Below, one piece after another: positions 42,274 through 53,601 of a stretch of DNA of 64,000 nt; position 1 is the stretch's first letter, and every line of letters starts with the position of its first letter. A program made the translations under genes and the position numbers. The notes beneath the pieces were generated by a model. The model was not told where the DNA came from. It searched no databases and saw only the letters and a list, made by a program, of their open reading frames with translations. The DNA is taken from assembly GCF_014171595.1 (NCBI RefSeq), contig NZ_CP050451.1:3038001-3102000 (forward strand). The letters run 5' to 3'. The DNA is from Massilia sp. Se16.2.3. GTDB taxonomy: Bacteria > Pseudomonadota > Gammaproteobacteria > Burkholderiales > Burkholderiaceae_D.

Positions 42274-42587
42274 ACGATTCATATGGCTCGTGAGAGGGCC
42301 GCACGGGAGCGCATTTGCTTGGTGCATCGCAGAAAATGTTTTACCATGGCAAATATGTCACGACAGTGTAGTTCGCCTGCCGCAGCCCGGCTGCCCCTAT
42401 CGCCACATTCGTCAAGGGTAGGCGGGCCTGGCCGCGACCCGGCGCGCGCGCGCGGCGCCGGGCCGCGGCCAACGGAGCTGCTGCAAGCGGCCATGGCGCG
42501 ATATCATGAGCTCGATGTGCAAGCCGCCGCGCCATGGCCGGGACGGCCCGCGACGATGCACACGTTCCAGCAACCGAACCTCGGCCG
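42274..42587. other. Intergenic region before yfiR-like gene
   Basis: About 314 bases. A 24-codon frame (MLLRNNYFQFIFAMTVID...) starts at 42222 on the plus strand behind GGAGACAGGAAGG and ends at 42293, antisense to the candidate RNA; I judge it possible but weak. The rest shows no convincing gene. A C/G-rich stretch at 42430-42480 has no clear structure. Confidence 0.35.
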
Positions 42588-43204
42588 ATGATTCGACACC
42601 GTCTCTCTTCTTTCTTGCCCGGGCGCCGTGCCCCGGGCATGCGCCTGGCCGGCTGGCTGCTCGCGTGCGCCGCGGCCGCGTGCGCGGCGGCCGCCGTGGT
42701 GCCGATACCGGTGCTGGCCCAGAGCGCCGGCAGCCTGGCGCTGGAACGCCGCGTCAAGGCCGCCTTCCTCTACAAATTCCGGGCTATGCCGAGTTTCCGG
42801 CGGGTGCCTTTGCCGACCGGGGGCGCGCCGGTGACGATCGGTGTCGTCGGCTCCGACGAGATGGCGGCCGAACTGACCCGCGTCGTCGCCGGGCGCCAGG
42901 TCGGCGGACGCGCCCTCGTGGTGCGCTCGCTGCGCGAAGGCGAGCTGGCCGCGCCGGTGCACCTGCTCTTCGTGGCCGGCAACGACAGCGCGCGCACCGG
43001 CCGCATCCTGCGCGCCGCCCCCGGCGCACTGCTTCCCGTCACCGAGTGCGATCTCGGCCTGCAGCAGGGCAGCGTGATCAATTTCAGGATAGTCGACGAG
43101 CGCGTACGTTTTGACGTGTCGCTCGATTCGGCGGAAAAGAACAATGTCAAACTCAGTTCGCGGCTGCTGACCGTGGCCAACCGCGTGGTAAAAGGAAATA
43201 GTTG

Positions 43205-43205
<1 letters not shown>
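42588..43205 (+). CDS. YfiR-family periplasmic protein, internally frameshifted
   Basis: About 205 residues with a Sec signal (MRLAGWLLACAAAACAAAAV region). The YfiR/DUF4154 core appears as ALERRVKAAFLYKF, then PGYAEFPAGAFADRG in another frame (two compensating indels at about 42775 and 42825), then APVTIGVVGSDEMAAEL, VHLLFVAGND and LPVTECDLG. YfiR is the periplasmic brake of the YfiN/TpbB cyclase in Pseudomonas. Here the stop overlaps the start of a CHASE8-like histidine kinase (TGATG at 43203-43207), so the partner is a kinase. Confidence 0.8.
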
Positions 43206-45098
<1,893 letters not shown>

Positions 45099-45190
45099 GC
45101 CTGCCCCGGCAGGCGCCGGGCGGCAGGGAAGGAATGAACGACGGGGATGCAGGGCACCCCCGTCGTTCCGCCAGCGGTCAACCCGGAGGG

Positions 45191-45733
45191 TCAGCCGCGC
45201 CTGGCTTTGCGGCGCCGTGCCAGCAGACCCAGCACGCCCAGGCCACCCAGCATCATGCCGTAGGCTTCGGGTTCGGGAACCGGTGCGAGCATCATGGCGC
45301 CGCCAAAGGAAGCGCCATCGTCCGACACCATATTTCCGTTCACCCGGATGGTGTAGTCGCCGGCAGCCAGGTTGCCCCCGGCCACGGTCCAGACATCGGT
45401 CGCCCCGGTACTCATCGAGGTACCCTGGCTGATCAGCGTGTCGTTGCCGTCGTACAGCCACAGGCCGGTGATGTCGAGCCCGACGTCGGCGGAGCGGCTG
45501 ACCGAAGCGACGATCGCATCGAGGTTCATGCCGACGGTACCGTCGACGGTGAACGTGAAGCGGTCGGCGAAGGTGCTGCCGCTGTTGCCTTCCTCAAAGC
45601 TGTCGCCGAAATAAGCGCTCATGTCGACCAGGTCGAGCGCCTGGGGCGAGTTGCCGATGACTTGCGCGAGCACCGGCGCCGAGCCGAAGGACGCGCTCGC
45701 CAACACGATTGCAGCAATCAAAGATTTTTTCAT
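45191..45733 (-). CDS. FxDxF-type PEP-CTERM exported protein
   Basis: A 180-residue protein with signal peptide MKKSLIAAIVLASASFGSAPVLAQ. It has FGDSFEEG and FADRFTFTVDGTVGMNLDAI in the middle (the FxDxF group). The C-terminal sorting signal VPEPEAYGMMLGGLGVLGLL is followed by RRRKARRG. Exosortase cleaves at the PEP motif, and the protein goes to the outer surface or exopolysaccharide matrix. No exosortase gene is in the window. Its promoter side is the gap at 45734-46110. Confidence 0.9.
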   Translation of the reverse strand: MKKSLIAAIVLASASFGSAPVLAQVIGNSPQALDLVDMSAYFGDSFEEGNSGSTFADRFTFTVDGTVGMNLDAIVASVSRSADVGLDITGLWLYDGNDTLISQGTSMSTGATDVWTVAGGNLAAGDYTIRVNGNMVSDDGASFGGAMMLAPVPEPEAYGMMLGGLGVLGLLARRRKARRG

Positions 45734-46111
45734 ATCAACCTCACGAAAGAATCCAGTCGCGTCATGCGGCTGGGTTGTAGCAATCGGGGGACTTCATGCT
45801 AGCAAACGCAGGGAGGCGCGCGCGACGATTGCAAGAGGTGTGACTGTGCGGCGACAGTTGCTGCGTAAAAGAAATATTCAACGGTGATGCCCATGTACCC
45901 GTCGGTTTCATAGGAGAGCAGTGCCGGATCAATTGTTGAGTAGAAAATGCGATCGCATTGCTGTGATGCTGTCAGCCTATGCCTACATAAAGAGAGGGGG
46001 GAATCCTTGGCAGAGCTAAGCCAGATTTAAGACTGGCGTATGTTTGCTCAGCAAAAGACGGGTGTGCCGGGTAGAAGCTGGGGAGTGACAGAAGAAACAG
46101 ACGGGAGAAAA
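45734..46111. other. Intergenic region before the tRNA-Arg array
   Basis: About 380 bases of lower GC. The promoter of the PEP-CTERM gene is expected at 45735-45830. A perfect palindrome AATGCGATCGCATT is at 45946-45959; no function is assigned. No credible coding frame is seen. Confidence 0.35.
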
Positions 46112-46145
46112 GAAAAATGGCCCAGAATCGCTTCTGAGCCATTTT
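46112..46145 (-). terminator. Terminator of tRNA-Arg copy 1
   Basis: Minus-strand stem AAAATGGCTCAGAAG/TTCTGGGCCATTTT followed by U residues (A run at 46112-46117 on the plus strand). It lies ~12 bases past the tRNA 3' end. Confidence 0.8.
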
Positions 46146-46156
46146 CTTGAAACTGA

Positions 46157-46233
46157 TGGTGCGGCTGGCAGGAATCGAACCCACGACCCCTTGGTTCGTA
46201 GCCAAGTACTCTATCCAGCTGAGCTACAGCCGC
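46157..46233 (-). tRNA. tRNA-Arg (ACG), copy 1
   Basis: A 77-nt tRNA with encoded CCA. Acceptor GCGGCTG/CAGCCGC, D arm AGCTCAGCTGGATAGAGT, anticodon loop CTACGAA (ACG, read as ICG), T arm GTGGGTTCGAATCC. Upstream on the same strand is GCTATAATGCG with a perfect -10. Identical in all 77 bases to the next three copies. Confidence 0.96.
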
Positions 46234-46431
46234 CCGAGGCACGCATTATAGCGGCACCTGGCGGAAATGGGAAGAGGCCTGGGGCAGGCGGCTTTGCCCT
46301 GGCAGGAACATCGGGTTGGCATCGATGCCGCCTGCGCGTCCAGCCACCCTGCGATTCAGCGTGCCCTCTGCAGTCGAAAGAACAGGAGGTCCGTCGAAAC
46401 TGCCCCGGCCGCCGCGACGCGACAACGAAAA

Positions 46432-46457
46432 AAGGCCAGATCTTGCGATCTGGCCTT
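46432..46457 (-). terminator. Terminator of tRNA-Arg copy 2
   Basis: Stem AAGGCCAGATC/GATCTGGCCTT with loop around TTGC, followed by U residues (A run 46428-46433). Nearly the same hairpin serves copies 3 and 4. Confidence 0.85.
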
Positions 46458-46465
46458 CGTATTCG

Positions 46466-46542
46466 TGGTGCGGCTGGCAGGAATCGAACCCACGACCCCT
46501 TGGTTCGTAGCCAAGTACTCTATCCAGCTGAGCTACAGCCGC
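46466..46542 (-). tRNA. tRNA-Arg (ACG), copy 2
   Basis: Same 77 bases as copy 1. It has its own GCTATAATGCG -10 immediately upstream (46550s) and its own terminator, so each unit is monocistronic. Confidence 0.96.
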
Positions 46543-46657
46543 CCGAGGCACGCATTATAGCGAAGTGTGCCGCGCTTGGGAAGCGCTTATTGCATGTCGG
46601 AAAATCGCATGGGAAGCGCCGTAAGTCGCGACATGGAAAGGGGCGCGACAAACGAAA

Positions 46658-46683
46658 AAGGCCAGATCTTGCGATCTGGCCTT
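46658..46683 (-). terminator. Terminator of tRNA-Arg copy 3
   Basis: Stem AAGGCCAGATC/GATCTGGCCTT with U run, 9 bases past the tRNA. Identical to the hairpin after copy 2. Confidence 0.85.
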
Positions 46684-46691
46684 CGTATTCG

Positions 46692-46768
46692 TGGTGCGGC
46701 TGGCAGGAATCGAACCCACGACCCCTTGGTTCGTAGCCAAGTACTCTATCCAGCTGAGCTACAGCCGC
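46692..46768 (-). tRNA. tRNA-Arg (ACG), copy 3
   Basis: Same 77 bases as copies 1, 2 and 4. Best promoter of the four: TTGGCA, 17 bases, TATAAT (see the promoter entry at 46780-46808). Confidence 0.96.
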
Positions 46769-46779
46769 CCGAAGCACGC

Positions 46780-46808
46780 ATTATAGCGGGGCAGTGCGCA
46801 ATTGCCAA
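46780..46808 (-). promoter_or_regulatory. Sigma-70 promoter of tRNA-Arg copy 3
   Basis: On the minus strand: -35 TTGGCA (46803-46808), spacer 17, -10 TATAAT (46780-46785), about 11 bases before the tRNA 5' end. The other three copies keep the -10 but have weaker -35 regions. Confidence 0.75.
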
Positions 46809-46914
46809 GCTTTCCATCAGGGCGTGTCCGAAAGGGGCCGGGAAGGCGGCAGGCGGGCACCCCGGATGCGATGAAAAGCGGGCAGGTTCCCGTGCAGACG
46901 GGCCGGAAATGAAA

Positions 46915-46941
46915 AAGGCCAGATCCTGAGATCTGGCCTTT
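46915..46941 (-). terminator. Terminator of tRNA-Arg copy 4
   Basis: Stem AAGGCCAGATC/GATCTGGCCTT variant with loop CTGA and a U run on the minus strand. One base differs from the copy 2 and 3 hairpins. Confidence 0.8.
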
Positions 46942-46949
46942 GTATTGGT

Positions 46950-47026
46950 TGGTGCGGCTGGCAGGAATCGAACCCACGACCCCTTGGTTCGTAGCCAAGT
47001 ACTCTATCCAGCTGAGCTACAGCCGC
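46950..47026 (-). tRNA. tRNA-Arg (ACG), copy 4
   Basis: Same 77 bases as the other copies; the upstream -10 GCTATAATGCG is present. It is the first unit at the right end of the array and diverges from the sensor kinase at 47151. Confidence 0.96.
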
Positions 47027-47150
47027 CCCGTGAGACGCATTATAGCAGTGGCATGTTATTTGAGGAAGTCTTAATTTATTACAACTCGCAGGCCGGCTCT
47101 GGTAGATTGAAGCACTCTGTATTCGATCCAAGAAGACTATGTTGGGGTTC

Positions 47151-50100
47151 ATGAAGCGCGTCCTGTCCCTGCGGGCGCGCCTGTTGCCGGCGGCGGGCCT
47201 GGCCGTCCTGTTCGCGGTGTTTGCCAACGACGCGCTTGCCGTGGCGCGCAACCTGCGTTTCGAACGGGTGTCGATCGAAGACGGCCTGTCGCAGGAATCG
47301 GTCATGAACATCCTGCAGGACCGCCAGGGCTTCATGTGGTTCGGCACCCAGGCGGGGCTGAACCGCTACGACGGTTACCGCATGACCGTCTACCGCAGCG
47401 ACCCGCGCGATCCGTCCTCCCTGCCCGACGGCTATGTCAACGCGTCCTTCGAGGACGCCGAGGGCCGCCTCTGGTTCGGCACCAAGGGCGGCCTGGCGCG
47501 CTTCGACCCCGCGAGCGGCAAGTTCGTGCGCTACGCGCTGCGCGACGCGCTCGCGCCCCAGGACGGCAACCGCAGCGTCAACGCCATTGCCGCCGACCGC
47601 CGGGGCGCACTCTGGCTCGGCACCAGCGAGGGCCTGAAACGTTTCGACCCTGCCACTGGTGCCTTCAGCACACTGCACCGGCTCGATGGCGGCAGCGACG
47701 ATGTCGTCAGGGCACTCGCCTTCGATGCCCGGGGCACCCTGTGGATCGGCGGCGCCGGCGGGATCGGGCGCCTGGCGCCGGGCGCCACCCGCATCGCATA
47801 CCTGCCGGCGCCAAGCGACCCGCGCCGCTCCCGCATCCTGGCCCTGTCGATGGGGCCGCGCGATACGCTCTGGGTCGGCAGCGAAGCCGGGCTCGAAGCA
47901 TGGAACGTCGCCACGCCCCAGCCGGAGCGCCGCGCCGTCACCGCCGCCGAGGGCCTGGGCGAGGTGCGCGTGCTGGCGCTCTACCACGATCCTGGGGGCA
48001 CGCTCTGGGTTGGCACCGATTTCGACGGCCTCAAGTGGCGCGACCCTGCCAGCGGCCATTTCGTTTCCTACCGCAGCCAGCCGCTCGACCGCACCACGCT
48101 GTCGGACAACCAGATCGTGGCGGTGCGCATTGACCGTACCGGCACGCTCTGGGCCGGTACCCGCTTCGGCGGCGTGAACCGCACCGACCTGGCCAGCGGC
48201 GGCTTCTCCCACTACAGCTTCCGGCCGGAGAGCGGTTTTCGCAGCGGCTACGAGAAGGCGCGCGACGTCGCCGTGCGCGCCGACGGCAAGCTCTGGCTGG
48301 CCACCACCGGCGGCGGCCTGGTGCTGGTCGACCCGGCCAGCGAACGCACCGAACAGCTGCGCCACGTCCCCGGACGCGCCGACAGCCTTCCGGACGACGT
48401 CATCCACAGCCTGAGCGTCGCCGAGGGCCGGCTCTGGGTCGGCAGCGCCGGCGCCCTGGCCTGGTCCGGGCTGGCCGGGGGCGCTTCCGCCGGGTCGAGC
48501 TGCCCGGGCTGGGCACGGCCACGGTGCAGGGCGTGGTGCGCACGCGCGACGGCGCGCACTGGGTGCTCACGCGGGCCGGGCTGTACCTGCTGGGGCCCGA
48601 CCTGCGCGTGCGCCGGCACTGGCAGCACGACCCGCGCGACCCGCGCAGCCTGGGCGACAACACCGTGTTCGCGCTGGCCGAAGACCGCGCCGGCATCCTC
48701 TGGCTCGGCACCGACAATGGGCTCGACCGTTTCGACCGCGGCGAAGGCGTGTTCACCCATTTCCGCCACGATGAAGCGGACCCGGACAGCATGCGCAACA
48801 GCCGCGTCTACGACCTGCTGTACTCCAGCCGCGGCGAACTCTGGCTCGGCACGGCAAGCGGCCTGCACCGCATGGAGGGCGGCGCCAGGCCGGCCTTCCG
48901 CTTCATGCCGGTATCGAACGCGCGCGTGGCCACGCCGATCGGCGCGATCCCGGAAGACCTGCAGGGACGCGTATGGGTCAGCACCACCGACGGCATCAGC
49001 CGGCTGGAGCCGGGCAGTGGCGTCTTCAAGCACTACACCGCCAAGGACGGGCTGCCGGGCGGCAGCTATTTCGTCGGCTCGGCCGCACGCGGGCCCGATG
49101 GCCAGCTGCACTTCGGCGGCGTCAACGGCTTGAGTTCCTTCCTGCCGGATGGCATCCGCGACAACCCTTATCCGCCGCTGGTGCGCATCACCGATTTCCT
49201 GGTGGCGAACAAGCCCCACCCGCTGCCCGGCCCGGTCGGCAGCATCGGCCAGATCACGCTGTCGCACCGCGAATCGGCGTTCTCGCTGGAGTTCGCCGGC
49301 CTGCATTACGCCGCCCCGGCCAGCAACCGGTATTCCTACCGGCTCGAGGGCTTCGACGAAGCCTGGGTCGACACCGATGCCACCAAGCGCTTCGCCAGCT
49401 ATACCAACCTCGACCCCGGCAACTACGTGTTCCGTGTCCGTGCCAGCAACAAGGACGGGGTCTGGAGCGAGGCCCCGGCGGCGCTGACGATCACAGTGAC
49501 GCCGCCCTGGTGGAAGACCTGGTGGTTCCGCCTGCTGGCCACGGCGCTGCTGGCCAGCCTCGGCGTGGCCGCCTACCGGCTGCGCGTGCGCGCGCTGGTG
49601 CAGCAGAAGGGCATGCTCGAGCGCCAGGTCGGCGCCCGCACCGCCGAGCTGGTACTGCAGAAGGACGCGGCCGAACGGCGCAAGCGCGAAGCCGAGCAGC
49701 TGGGCGAGGCGGCCGACCGGGGACGGCGCAACATCGCCCTGCTGTCCGATATCGGCCGGCGCCTGACCGCCAACCTCGATACCGAGGCCATCATGACCAC
49801 GCTCTACGAGCACGTCCGGTGCTGATGGACGCTCCGGTATTCGCGGTGGCGGTGGCGCGGCCCGACGGCGAACAGTTCGATTTTCCCTATGCCGTCATCG
49901 AGGGCCGCCGCTGCAGCGGTGGCGCGCGCGAACGGCGCGACCCGCGCCAGCTCGCTGGCTGGTGCCTCGACCAGGCACGCGAAGTCTTCATCAACGACCT
50001 GGCGCGCGAGTCGGCACGCTACCTGCCGGCGGCCGAGCCGGATGCGGTGGCGGCGGCGACGCTGCCCTGCGACGGCGAACCGTCCCGGCCGGACGCGCTG

Positions 50101-51176
50101 CCGCGTGCGCTGATGTACGTGCCGGTGACGGTTGGCCAGCGGGTGCTGGGCGTGCTCTGCGTGCAGAGCTTCCGGCCCGCCGCCTACCAGCGCATGCACC
50201 TCGACATGCTGCGCACGCTGGCCGCCTATGTCGGCGTGGCGCTGGACAACGCCCAGGCCTATCGCCAGCTGAAGGATGCCCAGGCCCAGCTGGCGGCCCA
50301 GGAAAAACTCGCTTCGCTCGGCTCGCTGGTGGCCGGCGTGGCGCACGAACTGAATACCCCGATCGGCAACAGCCTGCTCATGGCCAGCACCCTGCAGGAA
50401 AAGACCTGCCACGTGAAGGCAGCTTTCGAGGCCGCCACGCTGCGCCGTTCGGAACTGGCCGGCTACATTGGCGCGGCCGAGGAGGCGTCGGCGCTGATCG
50501 TGCGCAGCCTGCATGGCGCCGCCGAGCTGGTGGGAAGCTTCCGCCGGTGTCGGTCGACCAGGCCAGCGCCGCGCGGCGCCGCTTCGACCTGGCCCAGGCC
50601 AGCGGCGAAATCACGGCCACCGTCATGAACAAGGTGCGCCTGGGCGGCCACAGCCTGGTGCTCGCGGTGCCCGAGGGGATCGTGATGGACAGCTATCCCG
50701 GCCCCCTCGGCCAGGTCATCATCAACTTCGTCAACAACGCGCTGCTGCACGCTTTCGACGAGCCGGGCGGCAGCATGCGCCTTTCGGCCGATCCGATCGA
50801 CGAGGCCTGGGTGCGCATCGTCTTCGAGGACGACGGCCGCGGCATCGCGCCCGCGCACCTGGCCCGGGTCTTCGATCCCTTCTTCACGACGCGCATGGGG
50901 CAGGGCGGGACGGGCCTGGGCCTGAACATCGCCCATACGATTGCCACCACGCTGCTGGGCGGCAGCATCCGTGTCGAAAGCACGCTCGGCGAGGGCACGC
51001 GCTTCATCCTGACGCTGCCGCTGGTGGCGGCCGAGGCGCGGCCGGTGGAAGAAGAAGGGCGCCTGCCGGCCCAGCCCGGCTCTTCCTGCCGGCGCCGCGA
51101 AACGGCGGCGCCGGTGTTGCACCGATGCCGCGCCGGCCGCCGTCGCGATCGGGTCGGCGCTAAATATTATTGTTAG
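47151..51176 (+). CDS. Two-component propeller sensor histidine kinase, frameshifted
   Basis: About 1340 residues. Signal/anchor MKRVLSLRARLLPAAGLAVL, then two seven-bladed-propeller-like sets of repeats (RLWFGTKGGLARFDP, ALWLGTSEGLKRFDP, LWVGTDFDGLKW and more), a Y_Y_Y domain (SLEFAGLHYAAPASNRYSYR), a transmembrane helix (WFRLLATALLASLGVAAYRL), coiled coil, GAF-like domain, and a kinase with SLVAGVAHELNTPIGN and GTGLGLNIAHTIATTLLGG. Frame changes are near 48490, 49820 and 50545. It resembles hybrid sensors for sugars or polymers, but no DNA-binding output is fused. The stop region past EEEGRLPAQPG may itself be shifted. Start 47139 is an alternative. Confidence 0.85.
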
Positions 51177-51234
51177 GAAATTATGGATGTGTCAGCATCC
51201 CGTTTTGTTCTTTTGAGAAACGGTGGAACAGGGC

Positions 51235-51969
51235 ATGTCTGAACAGCTTTTGGAAACGAACCCGGGATCCGGGATGCATCCCTTCGGTGAGGCGATCGAG
51301 AACACCTCCGGCATGGGCAAGTTCCATGCGTTGCCCGACGGTGTCGCACGGTGGTCGTGGGGCGGTTTCGTCTTCAGCTGGATCTGGGCCGTCTGCAACG
51401 GCAACTGGATCGGCCTGCTTGCCTTGTTCCCGGGCATCGGCTTCGTCATGCGCATCGTGCTGGGCGTGAACGGGCGCAAATGGGCATGGCAGAACCGCCG
51501 CTGGGACAGCGTCGCGCATTTCAACCGCGTCCAGCGGCGCTGGAGCATCGCGGCCCTCGTCTTCGGCCTTGCCATCCCGGGGATCGGCATCGTGGCGGCG
51601 GTTGCCATTCCGATGTACCAGGACAGCCAGTACCGGGCGCCGCTGGCGGCGGCCCATGGCTATGCGAACGAGGCTGCGCAGGCCGTGGGGCGCCATATCG
51701 CCGCACACCGCGCCCTGCCGCGCGACCTGGACGAAGCCGGCTTCCGGGCGCCGCTGCCGGCCAGCGTCGACCACCTGGCGATCGACCCGCGCAGTGGGCA
51801 GCTGCTGGTGACGGTCAACGTCGGCCGCCTGCGCGGCAAGACCTTTTCCCTGGCCCCGACGCTGGAAGCCGATGGCAGCATCAGCTGGCGCTGCCTGTAC
51901 GGCGAGATCCCGCGCCGGCAACTGCCGAAGGCGTGCAGTTACAACGTGGCCGATCCGTTCGCCCTGTAA
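51235..51969 (+). CDS. Membrane protein with C-terminal pilin-like domain
   Basis: A 244-residue protein, ATG 51235 after GGAACAGGG. The N-terminal part (WSWGGFVFSWIWAVCNGNWI, GLLALFPGIGFVMRIVLG) holds two membrane helices of a small unknown domain. The middle, FGLAIPGIGIVAAVAIPMYQ followed by DSQYRAPLAAAHGYANEAAQ, resembles the hydrophobic N-terminal helix of type IV pilins but without the prepilin cleavage Gly-Phe at the very start. The C-terminal domain has the two cysteines of a pilin globular head (SWRCLYGEI, PKACSYN). It may be a pilus-related or unrelated membrane protein. Confidence 0.7.
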   Translation: MSEQLLETNPGSGMHPFGEAIENTSGMGKFHALPDGVARWSWGGFVFSWIWAVCNGNWIGLLALFPGIGFVMRIVLGVNGRKWAWQNRRWDSVAHFNRVQRRWSIAALVFGLAIPGIGIVAAVAIPMYQDSQYRAPLAAAHGYANEAAQAVGRHIAAHRALPRDLDEAGFRAPLPASVDHLAIDPRSGQLLVTVNVGRLRGKTFSLAPTLEADGSISWRCLYGEIPRRQLPKACSYNVADPFAL

Positions 51970-51975
51970 AAAAAA

Positions 51976-52923
51976 CTACCCGACCAGGTTGATCGCCCGC
52001 CCGGCCTCCCAGGCCTCGATGTTATCGACCAGCATGTCCGCCAGCGTCTGCATTGCGCCGCCGCTGGCCCAGGCGACGTGTGGGGTGAGGATGAAGTTCG
52101 GCAGGCGCAGGCCGAGCAGGGGATTGCCAGGGGCGGGCGGTTCGAGGCTGAGCACATCGAAGCCCGCACCGCCGACGCTGCCCGCCATCAGCGCCGCCGC
52201 CAGGGCCGCTTCGTCGACCAGTCCCCCGCGCGCGGTATTGATCAGGAGGGCAGTGCGCTTCATGAGGCCCAGTTCGCGTGCTCCGATGAAGCCCCGCGTT
52301 TGCTCGTTCAGGGGCAGGTGCAGGCTCACCACGTCGGCGCTGGCCAGCAGTTCGTCCAGAGGCACCTGCGCGACGCCATCGACATCGATCGGCGAACGCG
52401 TCGCGGTACAGACCTCCATGCCGAAGGCCTGGGCGATGCGCGCCACGCGCCGGCCGAGGGCGCCGAAGCCGACGATGCCCAGGCGGCTGCCGGCCAGGTC
52501 GCCGATCGGATGGTCCAGCAGGCAGAAGCGGTTCGAATGCTCCCAGCGCCCGGCCTCGACGTCGGCGACATAGGCGCGCAGGTTGCGCCGCAGCGCCAGC
52601 ATCAGGGTGAAGCAGTGCTCGGGCACGGACGCGAGGGAATAATTGCGGATGTTGACGACCTGGACGCCGCGTTCGCGGCAGGCGGCCAGGTCGACATTGT
52701 CGGTACCGGTGGCGGCAATGGCCACCAGGCGCAGGTCGGGCAGGCGCGCCAGCACCTCGGCACGCAGGGGCACCTTGTTGGTGACGGCGATGCTGGCCCC
52801 CTGCAGGCGTTCGCGCACCTGGTCGGGGGCGGTGGCCGGGTAATCGCGCCATGCGTGCGCGAAGGCCGGGCGGCGCAAGCGGGCGTTCAGGCTGTCGCGG
52901 TCGAGGAAGACGATGCTGTGCAT
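51976..52923 (-). CDS. D-2-hydroxyacid dehydrogenase (glycerate dehydrogenase-like)
   Basis: A 315-residue NAD(P)-dependent enzyme. Nucleotide site GIVGFGALGRRVARIAQAFG; catalytic Arg in INTARGGLVDE, Glu in VLSLEPPAPG, His in ILTPHVAWASGG. The family reduces hydroxypyruvate or glyoxylate to D-glycerate or glycolate. Start MHSIVFLDRDSLNARL at 52923 is preferred over 52962. No frameshift. Convergent with the pilin-like gene only 7 bases away. Confidence 0.92.
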   Translation of the reverse strand: MHSIVFLDRDSLNARLRRPAFAHAWRDYPATAPDQVRERLQGASIAVTNKVPLRAEVLARLPDLRLVAIAATGTDNVDLAACRERGVQVVNIRNYSLASVPEHCFTLMLALRRNLRAYVADVEAGRWEHSNRFCLLDHPIGDLAGSRLGIVGFGALGRRVARIAQAFGMEVCTATRSPIDVDGVAQVPLDELLASADVVSLHLPLNEQTRGFIGARELGLMKRTALLINTARGGLVDEAALAAALMAGSVGGAGFDVLSLEPPAPGNPLLGLRLPNFILTPHVAWASGGAMQTLADMLVDNIEAWEAGRAINLVG

Positions 52924-52974
52924 GGCGCGTGAAGTCAGGTTGGATGGCCGATTGTAGGCCATGGCTGGCCAGGA

Positions 52975-53002
52975 CGAAAAAAAGACAGGGCGAACCCTGT
53001 CT
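52975..53002 (-). terminator. Terminator after the Lys/Ala-rich exported protein
   Basis: On the minus strand, AAGACAGGG/CCCTGTCTT with a GTTC-type loop (52983-53005 region) and a following U run (A run 52977-52983 on the plus strand). Confidence 0.75.
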
Positions 53003-53031
53003 TCCGGTGCTCGGGGCTTGAGCGGTGGGTC

Positions 53032-53370
53032 TTATTTGCTTGCTGCGGCGGTGGTGTCCGCCTTGTGTTCCGCGCTGTCGGCCTTGTGTTCGGCCTTGTG
53101 TTCCGCGGCGTCGGCCTTGGCTTCGGCCTTTTTCTTGGTGGCTTTCTTCTCTGCCTTGGCCTTGGTCTTCGCGGCGTCCGCTTTCGCGTCGGCGACGTCG
53201 GCTTTCGCCTCGGCCTGGGCCTTTTGTACCTTCGCATCCGCCTTCGCAACATCCTTGGCTTCCTGGGCTTCGGCCTTGGCCGCCGGAGTAGTCGCCTGGG
53301 TCGCGGCGGTCTGTGCGAATGCCGAGGTGGCGAACAGGCCGGCGATCAGGGTAGCGACGATTTTGCTCAT
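53032..53370 (-). CDS. Exported Lys/Ala/Glu-rich coiled-coil protein
   Basis: A 112-residue protein with signal peptide MSKIVATLIAGLFATSAFAQ. The mature part is made of low-complexity repeats of Ala, Lys, Glu and Asp (KADVADAKADAAKTKAKAEK, AEHKAEHKADSAEHKAD), predicted to be a long charged helix. Similar Ala/Lys-rich exported proteins occur in Oxalobacteraceae; role unknown. It has its own terminator. Confidence 0.8.
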   Translation of the reverse strand: MSKIVATLIAGLFATSAFAQTAATQATTPAAKAEAQEAKDVAKADAKVQKAQAEAKADVADAKADAAKTKAKAEKKATKKKAEAKADAAEHKAEHKADSAEHKADTTAAASK

Positions 53371-53601
53371 GGTGATCTTTCCTTCAGTAGTGGAAAAAGG
53401 GTGGTTCCCCGGGTGAACGCCTGGGCGGGCCGTCCGGTGCTACTGTGCCCTTAACGTGGGCCGCTTCGAAGGCGTTGACGTGCTTTTACATCCGGTTACA
53501 AACGGCCCCTCACGCCACCCGGGCCCGACGGTTAGCTGCCGTACAGTCGCGCCGCGCCGTGCGTCCTAGACTGGCCGCACCAGGATTCGCAGGAGCCAGC
53601 C

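Noticed and set aside
42222..42293. 24-codon plus-strand frame with good RBS as a leader peptide for yfiR
   Set aside because: Too far (295 bases) from yfiR and no attenuator hairpin follows; the opposite-strand sRNA reading explains the terminator orientation better.
45946..45959. Palindrome AATGCGATCGCATT containing GCGATCGC, like cyanobacterial HIP1
   Set aside because: Single copy in an intergenic gap of a betaproteobacterium; no repetition or regulated gene next to it.
46191..47347. Short frames over the tRNA-Arg array with repeated peptide endings
   Set aside because: They translate the tRNA copies themselves; the repetition comes from the identical tRNA sequences.
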